Positions 53,723 through 62,532 of a stretch of DNA of 64,000 bases are shown in pieces. The stretch is from the NCBI GenBank assembly GCA_025656675.1, contig JAHXHN010000005.1, forward strand, positions 1 to 64,000, given 5' to 3'. Numbering within the stretch: the first letter of the stretch is position 1; every line of letters begins with the position of its first letter. The notes beneath the pieces are model-generated. The model had not been told where the DNA came from, made no database searches, and saw only the letters and a list, made by a program, of their open reading frames with translations. This DNA comes from Candidatus Thiodiazotropha sp. (ex Codakia rugifera). GTDB taxonomy: Bacteria > Pseudomonadota > Gammaproteobacteria > Chromatiales > Chromatiaceae. The position numbers and the translations under genes were made by a program.

Positions 53723-54484
53723 ATGAGCTTGACTATCGTGAGTAAAAGGATTGTCACTGTCAGCCTGTTTCTGTTGTTTTTATCAGGTTGCGCCAGTGTG
53801 CAAAACAGGCATGCGTCTGATCCGCTTGAGTCGATGAATCGTGGGATCGATCAATTCAACCAGGAATTCGATATCGTGGTCGGTAAGCCTGTAGCAAAAG
53901 GGTATCGCTTTGTCACACCCTCTGTACTGGATTTGGGTGTAACCAATTTTTTTAACAATCTGGCAGATGTGCCTTCTGCTGTGAACAATCTGCTACAGCT
54001 TAAACCCACCCATGCGCTGACAGATATTGGCCGGGTCTGTATCAATACAACGCTCGGTTTGTTTGGATTATTCGATGTGGCTTCTGATATGGGTATCCCG
54101 AATTATAAAGAGGACTTGGGACAGACGCTCGGATACTGGGGTATGGGAGATACACCCTACCTGGTGGTACCGTTTCTTGGGCCAAAAACACTACGAGATC
54201 TGATAGGCATGGTAGGTGATACGCTGATCAATCCAATCAGCTATCCCTCAAGGGACATCTATTATTCATTGACTGCATTGAAATTCATCGATATCCGAGC
54301 TGATTTACTGGAAGCGGGGGATGTCCTGGATGAAGCCGCTGTCGACCGTTATGCCTTCCAAAGGGAGTTCTATCTCCAGAAACGATACTCTCAGATCAAG
54401 GACGGACCCAATCATATGGATGATGATGATCTTTTCGATGAGTCGCTATTCGAGGATGAGGAGCTGTTCGATAAAGAGGAATAG
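53723..54484 (+). CDS. mlaA: MlaA outer-membrane lipoprotein (VacJ)
   Basis: A 253-aa lipoprotein of the Mla retrograde phospholipid transport system, which keeps outer-membrane asymmetry. The signal MSLTIVSKRIVTVSLFLLFLSGC has the lipobox LSGC. The mature part carries the VacJ signature DPLESMNRGIDQFNQEFDIVVGKPVAKGYRFVTPSVLDLGVTNFFNNLADVPSAVNNLLQ, KEDLGQTLGYWGMGDTPYLVVPFLGP and a C-terminal tail that is strongly acidic (DDDDLFDESLFEDEELFDKEE). The ATG at 53723 is chosen over TTG 53711. No other mla gene is nearby. Confidence 0.92.
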   Translation: MSLTIVSKRIVTVSLFLLFLSGCASVQNRHASDPLESMNRGIDQFNQEFDIVVGKPVAKGYRFVTPSVLDLGVTNFFNNLADVPSAVNNLLQLKPTHALTDIGRVCINTTLGLFGLFDVASDMGIPNYKEDLGQTLGYWGMGDTPYLVVPFLGPKTLRDLIGMVGDTLINPISYPSRDIYYSLTALKFIDIRADLLEAGDVLDEAAVDRYAFQREFYLQKRYSQIKDGPNHMDDDDLFDESLFEDEELFDKEE

Positions 54485-54490
54485 TATTGC

Positions 54491-55522
54491 TCATCTGACC
54501 AGCTGCCAGCTGATCGTTTCTCCACTGCCTAATGGCACGACCTTATCCTTTCCAAATTGATAACTCTCAGGTGATTGCCAAGCCATCTTTTGTAATGTGA
54601 TGGTCATCGTATTTCTTGGCAGACCATAAAAGTCCGGTCCAAACAGGCTGGCAAAGCCTTCGAGTTTGTCCAGGGCATCTGCCTGCTCAAAGACCTCAGC
54701 GTAAAGTTCAATTGCAGCGTGTGCGGTATAGCAACCGGCACATCCACAGGCACACTCTTTGGCATGCTGTGGGTGGGGAGCGCTATCTGTACCCAGAAAA
54801 AAATGGGGCTCGCCACTGGTTGCTGCTTCAATCAACGCAGCCTGATGAGTTTCACGTTTCAGTATGGGCAGGCAGTAATAGTGGGGACGTATGCCACCTT
54901 GCAACATGGCATTTCGGTTATACAGCAGGTGCTGAACTGTAATTGTGGCGCCTAACCCGCCTTCGCATGCTCTAACGAAATCGACAGCCTGCTTAGTGGT
55001 GATATGTTCAAAGACCATCGATAGGTCTGGAAAATCCCGCTTCAAAGGTATGAGATGCCGATCGATAAAGACCTGTTCACGATCAAAGATATCCACCTGT
55101 GGGTCGGTTACTTCAGCATGAATCAATAATGGAAGTCCCTCCCGCTGCATGGTCTCAAGCACCGGGTAGAGTTTCCGGATATCGGTTACGCCAGCGTCGG
55201 AATTAGTCGTCGCGCCGGCGGGATAGAGTTTTACCCCTTTTACTATGCCGCTCTTTTTGGCGGTCACGATTTCATCATGACTGAGACGGTCTGTCATATA
55301 CAGCGTCATCAGAGGGTTAAAACTGCTGCTTTCAGGCAGCGCATTGAGAATGCGCTGTCGATAGGCCGATGCCATCTGGGTGGTTGTCACCGGGGGTCTG
55401 AGATTCGGCATCACGATGGCGCGGGCAAAACGTTCAGCAGAATGGGCTACAACAGAGGCCATTGCTTCGTCATCACGCAGATGCAGGTGCCAATCGTCCG
55501 GTTGGGTAAGTGTTATTTGCAT
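54491..55522 (-). CDS. pyrC: Dihydroorotase (class II, PyrC type)
   Basis: Zinc enzyme of pyrimidine synthesis closing carbamoyl-aspartate to dihydroorotate. The 343 aa from ATG 55522 ([21 protein letters not shown]) match the PyrC size. Metal-site motifs: [28 protein letters not shown] (the carboxylated lysine), [18 protein letters not shown] and [15 protein letters not shown]. The TTG 15 bases upstream (MIQLA...) is less likely. It is convergent with mlaA. Confidence 0.95.
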   Translation of the reverse strand: MQITLTQPDDWHLHLRDDEAMASVVAHSAERFARAIVMPNLRPPVTTTQMASAYRQRILNALPESSSFNPLMTLYMTDRLSHDEIVTAKKSGIVKGVKLYPAGATTNSDAGVTDIRKLYPVLETMQREGLPLLIHAEVTDPQVDIFDREQVFIDRHLIPLKRDFPDLSMVFEHITTKQAVDFVRACEGGLGATITVQHLLYNRNAMLQGGIRPHYYCLPILKRETHQAALIEAATSGEPHFFLGTDSAPHPQHAKECACGCAGCYTAHAAIELYAEVFEQADALDKLEGFASLFGPDFYGLPRNTMTITLQKMAWQSPESYQFGKDKVVPLGSGETISWQLVR

Positions 55523-55714
55523 AGCTAGCTGAATCAATCAGGAAAAAGAGGTTAAAGGGTACTTTTAGATAATCTCTATTTAAAGTTTTTTTACAATTGG
55601 AAATTGCAATTTGTTAATTTTAGTAATTTCTAATATTCTATATCTCGAAAGCTACGCAGTACCTGCTTTCTCAAACATCATTACGAATACATTCTATCTC
55701 GAGGAGAGTGAATA

Positions 55715-56053
55715 ATGAAAAAGATCGTTCAAGCTACTGCAGCTGCTGCTCTGATCGTTGCTTCCGCTTCCGCTTCTGCATGGTGGGGTGGTCCTGGCTA
55801 CGGAAACCGTGGTTGGGGCAATGACGGTTGGGGTGATGGCTGGGGTGATGGCTCCGGTGATTTCAGCTTTGGTATGAGTGGTAGCGCTCGTGGTTCTGGC
55901 TATGGTCGTGGTAACAACTACTATCGTGGTTACGATGGTTATGGCTATGGTCCTTACGGCTATGGCGCACCATACGGTGCCCCATATGGTGCGCCTTACG
56001 GTTACCCAGCACCGCCTGCAGCTCCTGCTGCACCGGCTGCTCCCGCTAAATAA
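55715..56053 (+). CDS. Sulfur globule family protein (SgpA/B-like)
   Basis: A 112-aa secreted protein. Signal peptide to about residue 22 ([22 protein letters not shown]), then a mature start [12 protein letters not shown], a Gly/Trp/Asp repeat ([16 protein letters not shown]), Gly-Tyr repeats ([29 protein letters not shown]) and a Pro/Ala tail. This composition is that of the proteins that wrap periplasmic sulfur globules in purple and colourless sulfur bacteria. The ATG follows a strong GAGGAG. The leader has an ATTCTAT(AT)CTCGA direct repeat (55635-55648, 55691-55702). It is the first of a tandem pair. Confidence 0.82.
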   Translation: MKKIVQATAAAALIVASASASAWWGGPGYGNRGWGNDGWGDGWGDGSGDFSFGMSGSARGSGYGRGNNYYRGYDGYGYGPYGYGAPYGAPYGAPYGYPAPPAAPAAPAAPAK

Positions 56054-56088
56054 GGCGGCCTAAGACTGAAGCAAAAAAAGGGATTATC

Positions 56089-56104
56089 TGCACAGGGACG
56101 TGCA
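56089..56104 (+). promoter_or_regulatory. CsrA/RsmA-type binding hairpin in the leader of the second sulfur-globule gene
   Basis: TGCAC-AGGGAC-GTGCA: a 5-bp stem with AGGGAC in the loop. ACAGGGACGT matches the known SELEX consensus RUACARGGAUGU at 10 of 12 positions, and GGA is in the loop. It lies 49-64 bases before the ATG at 56153. The same 10-mer occurs in the candidate sRNA at 17154-17163 (minus). Confidence 0.45.
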
Positions 56105-56152
56105 AGACAGACAAGCGTGGTTTTCACAAAACAGATTTTTCGGGTACTTAAA

Positions 56153-56818
56153 ATGAAAAAGATTTCTATCATTGCTGCGGCAATCGCCATGGCAGCCACA
56201 TCCGCCACTGCAAATGCATGGTGGGGTAACAATTGGGGCGACGATTTTTTTGGTGACGGTTTCGGCGCTGGTGATTTCGACTTCTCTTTCAACATGCGTG
56301 CTCATGGCAACGGTTATGGTCGTGGCTATGGACGTGGTTATGGCTATGATGCGCCTTACTATGGTTATGCACCCTATGCAGTACCTGCACTGACTGAAGA
56401 GCAGAAGGCTGCTATGGAAGAACAGCAAAAAGCATTTGCTGAGCAGCAGAAGGCATTTGCCGAACAGCAGCAAAAGGCATTCGAGCAGGCCGTTGCAGCT
56501 CAACGTGAATATGCAGAACAATACAATACCGACCCTCGTGCTGCTATGGAAGCAGAGATGAAGGCAATGCAGGAGCAGATGGAAGCTCAGCGCACACAGA
56601 TGCAGTCACGTTATGACTACAATGCACCAGCCAGACCAGAAATGCCTGAAGCCATGGCACAGCGTATGGAAGAGTCCAATGCGCGTCGCGAACAGATGGT
56701 AAAGGAGATGGAGACGCGTCGTGCTGAGGTGATGAAGCAGATGGAAGAGCGTCGTAAGGTCGCCATGGAGCGTAGACCTTTCGAAATGCCGGTTTTCGAG
56801 ACACGTAAAGATATCTAA
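56153..56818 (+). CDS. Sulfur globule family protein with coiled-coil tail
   Basis: A 221-aa protein; start chosen at MKKISIIAAAIAMAATSATANA, with cleavage before WWGNNWGDDFFGDGF (mature starts of both genes are WWG). The N-terminal mature part has GYGRGYGRGYGYDAP glycine-tyrosine repeats like the first gene. The C-terminal half is a long Gln/Glu/Ala/Met/Arg-rich helix with heptad-like EEQQKAFAEQQKAFAEQQQKAFEQ, not seen in short Sgp proteins; it may assemble the globule coat. No strong ribosome site precedes the ATG. No terminator lies between the two genes, so they are probably co-transcribed. Confidence 0.75.
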   Translation: MKKISIIAAAIAMAATSATANAWWGNNWGDDFFGDGFGAGDFDFSFNMRAHGNGYGRGYGRGYGYDAPYYGYAPYAVPALTEEQKAAMEEQQKAFAEQQKAFAEQQQKAFEQAVAAQREYAEQYNTDPRAAMEAEMKAMQEQMEAQRTQMQSRYDYNAPARPEMPEAMAQRMEESNARREQMVKEMETRRAEVMKQMEERRKVAMERRPFEMPVFETRKDI

Positions 56819-56844
56819 GCGATTCGCTATACGGTGACTTTATT

Positions 56845-56881
56845 AAAAGGCGCATCCGGGGTTATCCGGATGCGCCTTTTT
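56845..56881 (+). terminator. Rho-independent terminator after the sulfur-globule genes
   Basis: AAAAGGCGCATCCGG (56845-56859) and CCGGATGCGCCTTTT (56866-56880) form a perfect 15-bp hairpin with a T-run. It works in both orientations. Confidence 0.9.
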
Positions 56882-57120
56882 GTCGTTTTTGAGGGTGAAT
56901 GCATTAATTGTCAGAGTGATTGGAAATTATCTGGGATTCCAATTATTCAATAGCAAAAACAGGGTATTAAGTTAAGAAAAATAATCGCTCAATAACGCTG
57001 AAATATAAAACATCTTGCTGTATATTACGCCGATCAATTCAAACTATTGGTATTCCAAATAGTCTCTCTATTTACCAGACCTGAGAAGTTGTTTTCTCCA
57101 GGGTTATGAGGGGTATTTGT

Positions 57121-57165
57121 ATGCCAACTGAACAGCTAGAGAATCATCATGCCGACCAGACCTGA
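57121..57165 (+). CDS. Possible 14-aa leader peptide overlapping aceE start
   Basis: ATG at 57121 follows GAGGGG with good spacing and encodes MPTEQLENHHADQT, ending TGA at 57163-57165, past the aceE ATG at 57149 in another frame. aceE itself has no strong ribosome site, so translation of this short frame may couple to or regulate it. It may be chance. Confidence 0.3.
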   Translation: MPTEQLENHHADQT

Positions 57166-59803
57166 TATCGACCCGCAAGAGACACAGGAGTGGCTGGATG
57201 CTTTGGAAGCCGTGCTCGAAAATGAAGGTGTGGATCGTGCCCACTTTCTGATCGAACGTCTGGTTGACAAGGCTCGCCGATCCGGTGCCTATCTGCCGTT
57301 TAGCGCAAACACGGCTTATCTCAATACGATACCGGTGACCAAACAGCAGCGTTTTCCTGGAGATAGAGCCATGGAACGTCGCGTCAGATCGTTTATCCGA
57401 TGGAATGCGATGGCCATGGTGGTACAGGCGAATAGAATATCTACAGAACTGGGGGGCCATATTTCCAGCTTCGCTTCCAGTGCCACACTTTTCGATGTCG
57501 GGTTCAACCATTTTTTTCGTGCGCCGAACAAGGAGCGCGATGGTGATCTGATCTTTTTTCAAGGTCACTGTGCTCCCGGGATATACGCCAGGGCATATCT
57601 TGAAGGGCGACTCAGTGAGGAACAGCTCTATAGCTTTCGCCAGGAAGTCGATGGTCGTGGTCTTTCATCCTATCCACATCCCTGGTTAATGCCTGGCTTT
57701 TGGCAATTCCCTACTGTTTCCATGGGCCTTGGTCCTTTGATGGCCATCTATCAAGCGCGTTTTATGCGCTACTTGCACGACCGGGGTGTGCTCAATACCG
57801 ATGAACGGAAGGTATGGGCTTTCTGTGGTGACGGTGAAATGGATGAGCCAGAGGCGTTAGGTGCTATTTCCCTGGCGGGTCGTGAACGTCTGGACAACCT
57901 GGTGTTCGTTATCAATTGCAATCTGCAGCGTCTCGACGGTCCTGTACGAGGCAATGGCAAGATTATTCAAGAGCTTGAGGCTAGCTTTCGTGGTGCTGGC
58001 TGGAACGTTATTAAAGTTATCTGGGGCGGCTACTGGGATCCCCTATTTGCACGAGACAAAAATGGCATTCTTCTGAAACGTATGGAGGAGTGTGTTGACG
58101 GGGATTATCAGGCGTATAAGGCGAAGGGTGGTGCCTACACCCGTGAACATTTCTTTGGTAAGTATCCGGAACTGGAAGAGATGGTTGCCAATATGACCGA
58201 TGAAGATATCTGGCGACTGAACAGGGGGGGGCACGATCCCCATAAGGTTTTCGCTGCCTATGCAGAGGCAGTTTCCCACAAGGGACAGCCCACTGTTATT
58301 TTAGCGAAAACGGTTAAGGGTTATGGCATGGGGGTGGCAGGTGAGGGCCAGAATATCACCCATTCACAGAAAAAAATGGGTGAGGCCGCACTGAAAGCAT
58401 TTCGTGATCGCTTCAATATCCCTATTTCCGATGATCAGATCGGTGCAGCACCCTTTTACAAGCCACCGGCTGACAGCCCCGAAATGAAATATATGCATGA
58501 GCACCGTGAGGGCTTGGGTGGATTTCTGCCACAGCGTCGTACCAAACTCGATCCCCTGCAAGTACCTGCTTTGGATAGTTTCAAAGCCCTGCTGGAGGGT
58601 AGTGGAGAACGTGAACAATCGACCACCATGGCCTTTGTGCGCCTGCTGAACATGTTGGTCCGGGATAAGAAACTGGGTAAGCAGATTGTACCTATTGTAC
58701 CTGACGAGGCACGAACCTTTGGTATGGAAGGCATGTTTCGTCAGTTGGGTATCTATTCCTCCGTAGGCCAGCTGTATGAACCCGTCGATGCAGACCAGGT
58801 CATGTTCTACCGTGAAGACAAAAAGGGACAGATTCTGCAAGAGGGCATCAACGAAGCAGGCGCAATGTCTTCGTGGATAGCGGCAGCTACTTCATACAGC
58901 AATCATGGGGTCAGCATGATCCCATTTTATATTTACTATTCGATGTTCGGTTTCCAGCGCGTCGGTGATCTGGCATGGGCGGCTGGGGATATGCAGGCAC
59001 GCGGCTTCCTTATCGGGGGTACTGCAGGGCGTACAACCCTAGCGGGTGAGGGACTGCAACATCAGGATGGGCACAGCCATATCCTTGCCGGGACTATTCC
59101 CAATTGTGTTGCCTATGATCCGGCCTTTGCCTATGAGTTGACGGTGGTTGTGCAGGACGGCATGCGCCGTATGTATCAGGAACAGGAGAACGTTTTTTAT
59201 TACATCACAGTGATGAATGAAAACTACCTTCAACCAGCCATGCCGCAGGGTATTGAAGAGGGCATAGTGCGTGGCCTCTATCAGTTCAAAACGGGAGGCA
59301 AACAGAAGTTACGGGTACAACTGTTGGGAAGCGGGGCCATCTTACGTGAGGTGATCGCTGCTGCAGAACTGCTGGAAAAAGAGTTCAAGGTTTCAGCAGA
59401 TGTGTGGAGCGTCACCAGCTTTAATGAGTTACGTCGTGATGGTTTGGATGCAGACCGGTGGAATACTCTGCACCCGGAAGAGGAACCAAAGGTCAGCTAT
59501 GTAAGCCAACAATTGAACGACCAGAAAGGACCTGTGGTGGCAGCCACAGACTATATTCGCAGTTATGCAGATCAGATTCGTCCCTTTATTTCAGCTCACT
59601 ACAGTGTATTGGGTACCGATGGATTTGGTCGTAGTGATATGCGTAGTCAGTTACGCAAGTTTTTCGAAGTCAATCGATACTACATCGTTATTGCTGCCTT
59701 GAAGGCATTAGTCGATCAAGGCGAGATTAAATCAGACTTGGTCAGCCAGGCGATAAAGAAATTTAAGATCGACCCCGAAAAACCCAATCCCTGCACGGTT
59801 TAA
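57149..59803 (+). CDS. aceE: Pyruvate dehydrogenase E1 component, homodimeric
   Basis: Thiamine-diphosphate enzyme that decarboxylates pyruvate and acetylates lipoyl E2. The 884 aa match the E. coli length. Motifs: DIDPQETQEWLDALEAVLENEG at the start, GGHISSFASSATLFDVGFNHFFRAPN, the ThDP signature GDGEMDEPEALGAISLAGRERLDNLVFVINCNLQRLDGPVRGNGKIIQELE near 230-280, and a C-terminal DGFGRSDMRSQLRKFFEVNRYYIVIAALKAL. aceF follows after 61 bp. There is no pdhR or lpd next to it, so E3 must come from elsewhere. Confidence 0.96.
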   Translation: MPTRPDIDPQETQEWLDALEAVLENEGVDRAHFLIERLVDKARRSGAYLPFSANTAYLNTIPVTKQQRFPGDRAMERRVRSFIRWNAMAMVVQANRISTELGGHISSFASSATLFDVGFNHFFRAPNKERDGDLIFFQGHCAPGIYARAYLEGRLSEEQLYSFRQEVDGRGLSSYPHPWLMPGFWQFPTVSMGLGPLMAIYQARFMRYLHDRGVLNTDERKVWAFCGDGEMDEPEALGAISLAGRERLDNLVFVINCNLQRLDGPVRGNGKIIQELEASFRGAGWNVIKVIWGGYWDPLFARDKNGILLKRMEECVDGDYQAYKAKGGAYTREHFFGKYPELEEMVANMTDEDIWRLNRGGHDPHKVFAAYAEAVSHKGQPTVILAKTVKGYGMGVAGEGQNITHSQKKMGEAALKAFRDRFNIPISDDQIGAAPFYKPPADSPEMKYMHEHREGLGGFLPQRRTKLDPLQVPALDSFKALLEGSGEREQSTTMAFVRLLNMLVRDKKLGKQIVPIVPDEARTFGMEGMFRQLGIYSSVGQLYEPVDADQVMFYREDKKGQILQEGINEAGAMSSWIAAATSYSNHGVSMIPFYIYYSMFGFQRVGDLAWAAGDMQARGFLIGGTAGRTTLAGEGLQHQDGHSHILAGTIPNCVAYDPAFAYELTVVVQDGMRRMYQEQENVFYYITVMNENYLQPAMPQGIEEGIVRGLYQFKTGGKQKLRVQLLGSGAILREVIAAAELLEKEFKVSADVWSVTSFNELRRDGLDADRWNTLHPEEEPKVSYVSQQLNDQKGPVVAATDYIRSYADQIRPFISAHYSVLGTDGFGRSDMRSQLRKFFEVNRYYIVIAALKALVDQGEIKSDLVSQAIKKFKIDPEKPNPCTV

Positions 59804-59864
59804 ATTGATATGCAGGTGACCCTGAGAGTAACAGAAGATGCCAGAGTGGCAATGAGGATCAGAC

Positions 59865-61208
59865 GTGGGTAAAACAACAGATGTGCTGTTACCGGATATT
59901 GGAGATTTCGACTCAGTCGAGGTTATCGAAATCCTGGTTTCAGAGGGTGATCAAGTCACGGTTGAAGAGTCTCTGCTGACCTTGGAGAGTGATAAGGCTA
60001 CGATGGAAATACCCTCTCCGCATGCGGGAAAGATCATCAGCCTACTGGTCAAGGTGGGCGATCATGTCGGTGAAGGGGATAAGATACTCAGTATTGAGGC
60101 GGTGGAAAGCGACACTCAACAGGATCCCCAACAAAACACGGGACAGGCACCAGCTGCTGAAGAGCTGGAGACAGTTCAGGCTCCGGCCCCATCCCCTACT
60201 GAAGAGTATGTGCAGGGTGTCGAGCAGGACCGGCGACCCGGAGATAAGGAGGCTAGTGTTCCCCCTGTTCCGGTCACTGTTCCAGGAAGCGGAACGAGTG
60301 TTACACCCCACGCCAGTCCATCGGTACGACGTTTTGCCCGTGAGCTTGGCGTGAATCTCTCGTTGGTCAAAGGGAGTGGTCCTAAGGGAAGGATCCTAAA
60401 GGAGGATGTACAACAATTTGTCAAACAATCCCTACGTCGAGGCGAGACTGTAAGATCATCTGGATCACCCTTCGAAATGCCGGCAGGCCCAGAGGTGGAT
60501 TACAGTCGATTTGGAGAGATAGAGAGCAAGCCGCTCAATCGAATCAAGAAGATCAGCGGTGCTCATCTCCATCGTAGTTGGCTGACTGTGCCTCATGTCA
60601 CCCAGTTTGATGAGGCGGACATCACTGAGCTAGAGGCGTTCCGGAAATCTCAGAAGGAGGCGGCTTCTAAACAGGACATCCGTCTTACCCTGATGCCATT
60701 TCTAATGAAGGCGGTTGCTGCGGCCCTAAAGCAGATGCCCGGTTTTAATGTGGCTCTTTCTGCGGATGGTGAGTCGCTGATATTTCGTAACTATATCCAT
60801 ATTGGGGTCGCCGTTGATACCCCCAATGGACTGGTAGTGCCTGTGATACGCGATGTTGAGCAAAAAGGTATTTTTGATCTCGCGGATGAGCTGATGCGTG
60901 TCAGCGCCAAGGCACGTGATGGCAAGCTGGCTCCTGGTGATATGCAGGGAGGGTGTTTCTCTATCTCAAGTCTTGGTGGTATTGGAGGTAGCGCCTTTAC
61001 ACCGATTGTTAATGCTCCTGAAGTTGCTATTCTCGGTGTCTCCCGAAGTAGCATTCAGCCTGTGTGGGATGGCGAGGTGTTTCAACCACGGTTACTGTTA
61101 CCCCTGTCCCTTTCCTACGATCATCGGGTTATCGATGGCGCCGACGGGGTCAGATTTACTACCTATCTCTCTTCATTGCTGGGTGATATTCGTCATTTGC
61201 TACTATGA
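59865..61208 (+). CDS. aceF: Dihydrolipoyllysine-residue acetyltransferase (E2 of pyruvate dehydrogenase)
   Basis: The 447-aa E2 core. One lipoyl domain (residues ~5-80) with the lipoylation site ESDKATMEIPS, a Pro/Ala/Glu linker, a peripheral subunit-binding domain (SPSVRRFARELGVNLSLVKGSGPKGRILKEDVQQF), then the catalytic domain (HLHRSWLTVPHVTQFDEADIT; SLGGIGGSAFTPIVNAPEVAILGVSRSSIQPVW; SLSYDHRVIDGADGVRF with catalytic His and Asp). Only one lipoyl domain is present, where E. coli has three. The start is GTG 59865, after GAGGATCAGAC. Confidence 0.94.
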   Translation: MGKTTDVLLPDIGDFDSVEVIEILVSEGDQVTVEESLLTLESDKATMEIPSPHAGKIISLLVKVGDHVGEGDKILSIEAVESDTQQDPQQNTGQAPAAEELETVQAPAPSPTEEYVQGVEQDRRPGDKEASVPPVPVTVPGSGTSVTPHASPSVRRFARELGVNLSLVKGSGPKGRILKEDVQQFVKQSLRRGETVRSSGSPFEMPAGPEVDYSRFGEIESKPLNRIKKISGAHLHRSWLTVPHVTQFDEADITELEAFRKSQKEAASKQDIRLTLMPFLMKAVAAALKQMPGFNVALSADGESLIFRNYIHIGVAVDTPNGLVVPVIRDVEQKGIFDLADELMRVSAKARDGKLAPGDMQGGCFSISSLGGIGGSAFTPIVNAPEVAILGVSRSSIQPVWDGEVFQPRLLLPLSLSYDHRVIDGADGVRFTTYLSSLLGDIRHLLL

Positions 61209-61572
61209 TTGATACTGACCAACCTGGGCAATTTTTTGTCCGGGTTGGTGGGACAATCATAGGTTTCTGAAACCTATTTCTCATTTCCTTATTTTATTAG
61301 TGGGATTAAGAATAGCGTTCCTATATGTTGTGCCTTTAAGCGCAGTTGTCTGGTTAATTACGATTCTACGAACAAATCAGTTGCCGGTCAGATTAATAGC
61401 CCCAAGAGAGGGGTTCCGATGGGTGCATCCACTTAAAGATATTCACAAAAAGCCCGATAACTAGTTGTAGTGGCACATACTTCAATTTTGCATGCCCAAA
61501 TTTTCCTACTAAATCGATATGGATGTCTCTAATCCGAGTGCAAATTACGGCTGTTAATTGTTGATATTGAAT
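61209..61572. other. Intergenic region between aceF and the peroxidase gene
   Basis: A possible hairpin (61219-61248, CCAACCTGG/CCGGGTTGG) follows aceF. A minus-strand 61-codon frame (61578-61393) reads through ...GKFGHAKLKYVPLQLVIGLF then NIFKWMHPSEPLSWGY, which looks protein-like, as if the end of a lost gene, but I cannot name it and it overlaps the next start. Otherwise nothing is seen. Confidence 0.35.
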
Positions 61573-62532
61573 ATGCATAACATACTGAAATCAATAGTAA
61601 TAGTGTGCTATTTTGTATCGGTTGTTTTAGCTGATGGAGTAAAAAACGAACCCATACAACCCCTATTCATGGAGCCTGACCTGGATCCAAGATTAGTGAC
61701 GTTGGGGGACCGGCTTTTCCATGATACCCGCCTCTCTCAGGATAACAGTTTAAGCTGTGCCAGTTGTCATGTGCTCTCTACAGGAGGCTCTGATCATAGG
61801 GCCAGATCAGTGGGTGCGGGTGGTGCAGTTGGTGGTATCAAGGCACCTACCGTCTACAACAGTCGCTACAATTTTGTGCAATTTTGGGATGGCCGTGCTT
61901 TGAGTCTTGAGGCGCAGGCATCAGGTCCTGTGCATAACCCCATTGAGATGAATTCTAACTGGGAAGAGGTCATTTCCAAATTGAGTCATGACCCTGCCAT
62001 GATGGAAGCGTTTGATACCCTGTTCGAAGACAGTATTACTGGTGACAACATCACGATCGCTATCGCAGCATTCGAACGCTCGTTGGTGACAGTCAATTCC
62101 CGATTTGATCGTTGGCTTCAGGGGGAACGGGGTGCGCTTACGGAAAAGGAGCTTCGTGGTTATCGTCTGTTTAAGAGCTACGGCTGTATCAGTTGCCACC
62201 AGGGTGTGAACGTAGGTGGCAACATGTATGGTTTTATGGGTGCAATGGGTGATTATTTCGAAGAGCGGGATAGTGAAATCACCGAGGCGGATCTTGGACG
62301 ATACAATGTCACACGACGGATTGAGGACAAACACTACTTCAAAGTACCCAGTCTACGTCTGGCAGCCATTAATCCTCCCTATTTTCATGATGGTTCAGCA
62401 TCGACTCTAGATGAGGCCGTACGGATCATGGGTCGCTATCAATTGGGGCGGGAAATTCCAGAAGGGGATATTAAGGATATAGTTGCGTTCCTTTTCAGTC
62501 TGGTTGGCGAGCATATCAGGTTGAAACCATGA
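61573..62532 (+). CDS. Di-haem cytochrome c peroxidase (MauG/CcpA family)
   Basis: A 319-aa secreted protein from ATG 61573 (signal MHNILKSIVIVCYFVSVVLADG). Two haem sites: CASCH (residues 62-66) and CISCH (205-209). The family context is present: PRLVTLGDRLFHDTRLSQDNSLSCASCHVLSTGGSDHRARSVG, APTVYNSRYNFVQFWDGRALSLEAQASGPVHNPIEMNSNWEEV, ELRGYRLFKSYGCISCHQGVNVGGNMYG and KVPSLRLAAINPPYFHDGSASTLDEAVRIM. It probably reduces peroxide or oxidises a small periplasmic partner; a TTG at 61558 is a less likely start. Its stop overlaps the next ATG by 4 bases. Confidence 0.85.
   Translation: MHNILKSIVIVCYFVSVVLADGVKNEPIQPLFMEPDLDPRLVTLGDRLFHDTRLSQDNSLSCASCHVLSTGGSDHRARSVGAGGAVGGIKAPTVYNSRYNFVQFWDGRALSLEAQASGPVHNPIEMNSNWEEVISKLSHDPAMMEAFDTLFEDSITGDNITIAIAAFERSLVTVNSRFDRWLQGERGALTEKELRGYRLFKSYGCISCHQGVNVGGNMYGFMGAMGDYFEERDSEITEADLGRYNVTRRIEDKHYFKVPSLRLAAINPPYFHDGSASTLDEAVRIMGRYQLGREIPEGDIKDIVAFLFSLVGEHIRLKP

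Noticed and set aside
61393-61578. 61-codon minus-strand frame between aceF and the peroxidase gene
   Set aside because: Looks protein-like but overlaps the next start and matches no family I know; may be a relic, not called a gene.
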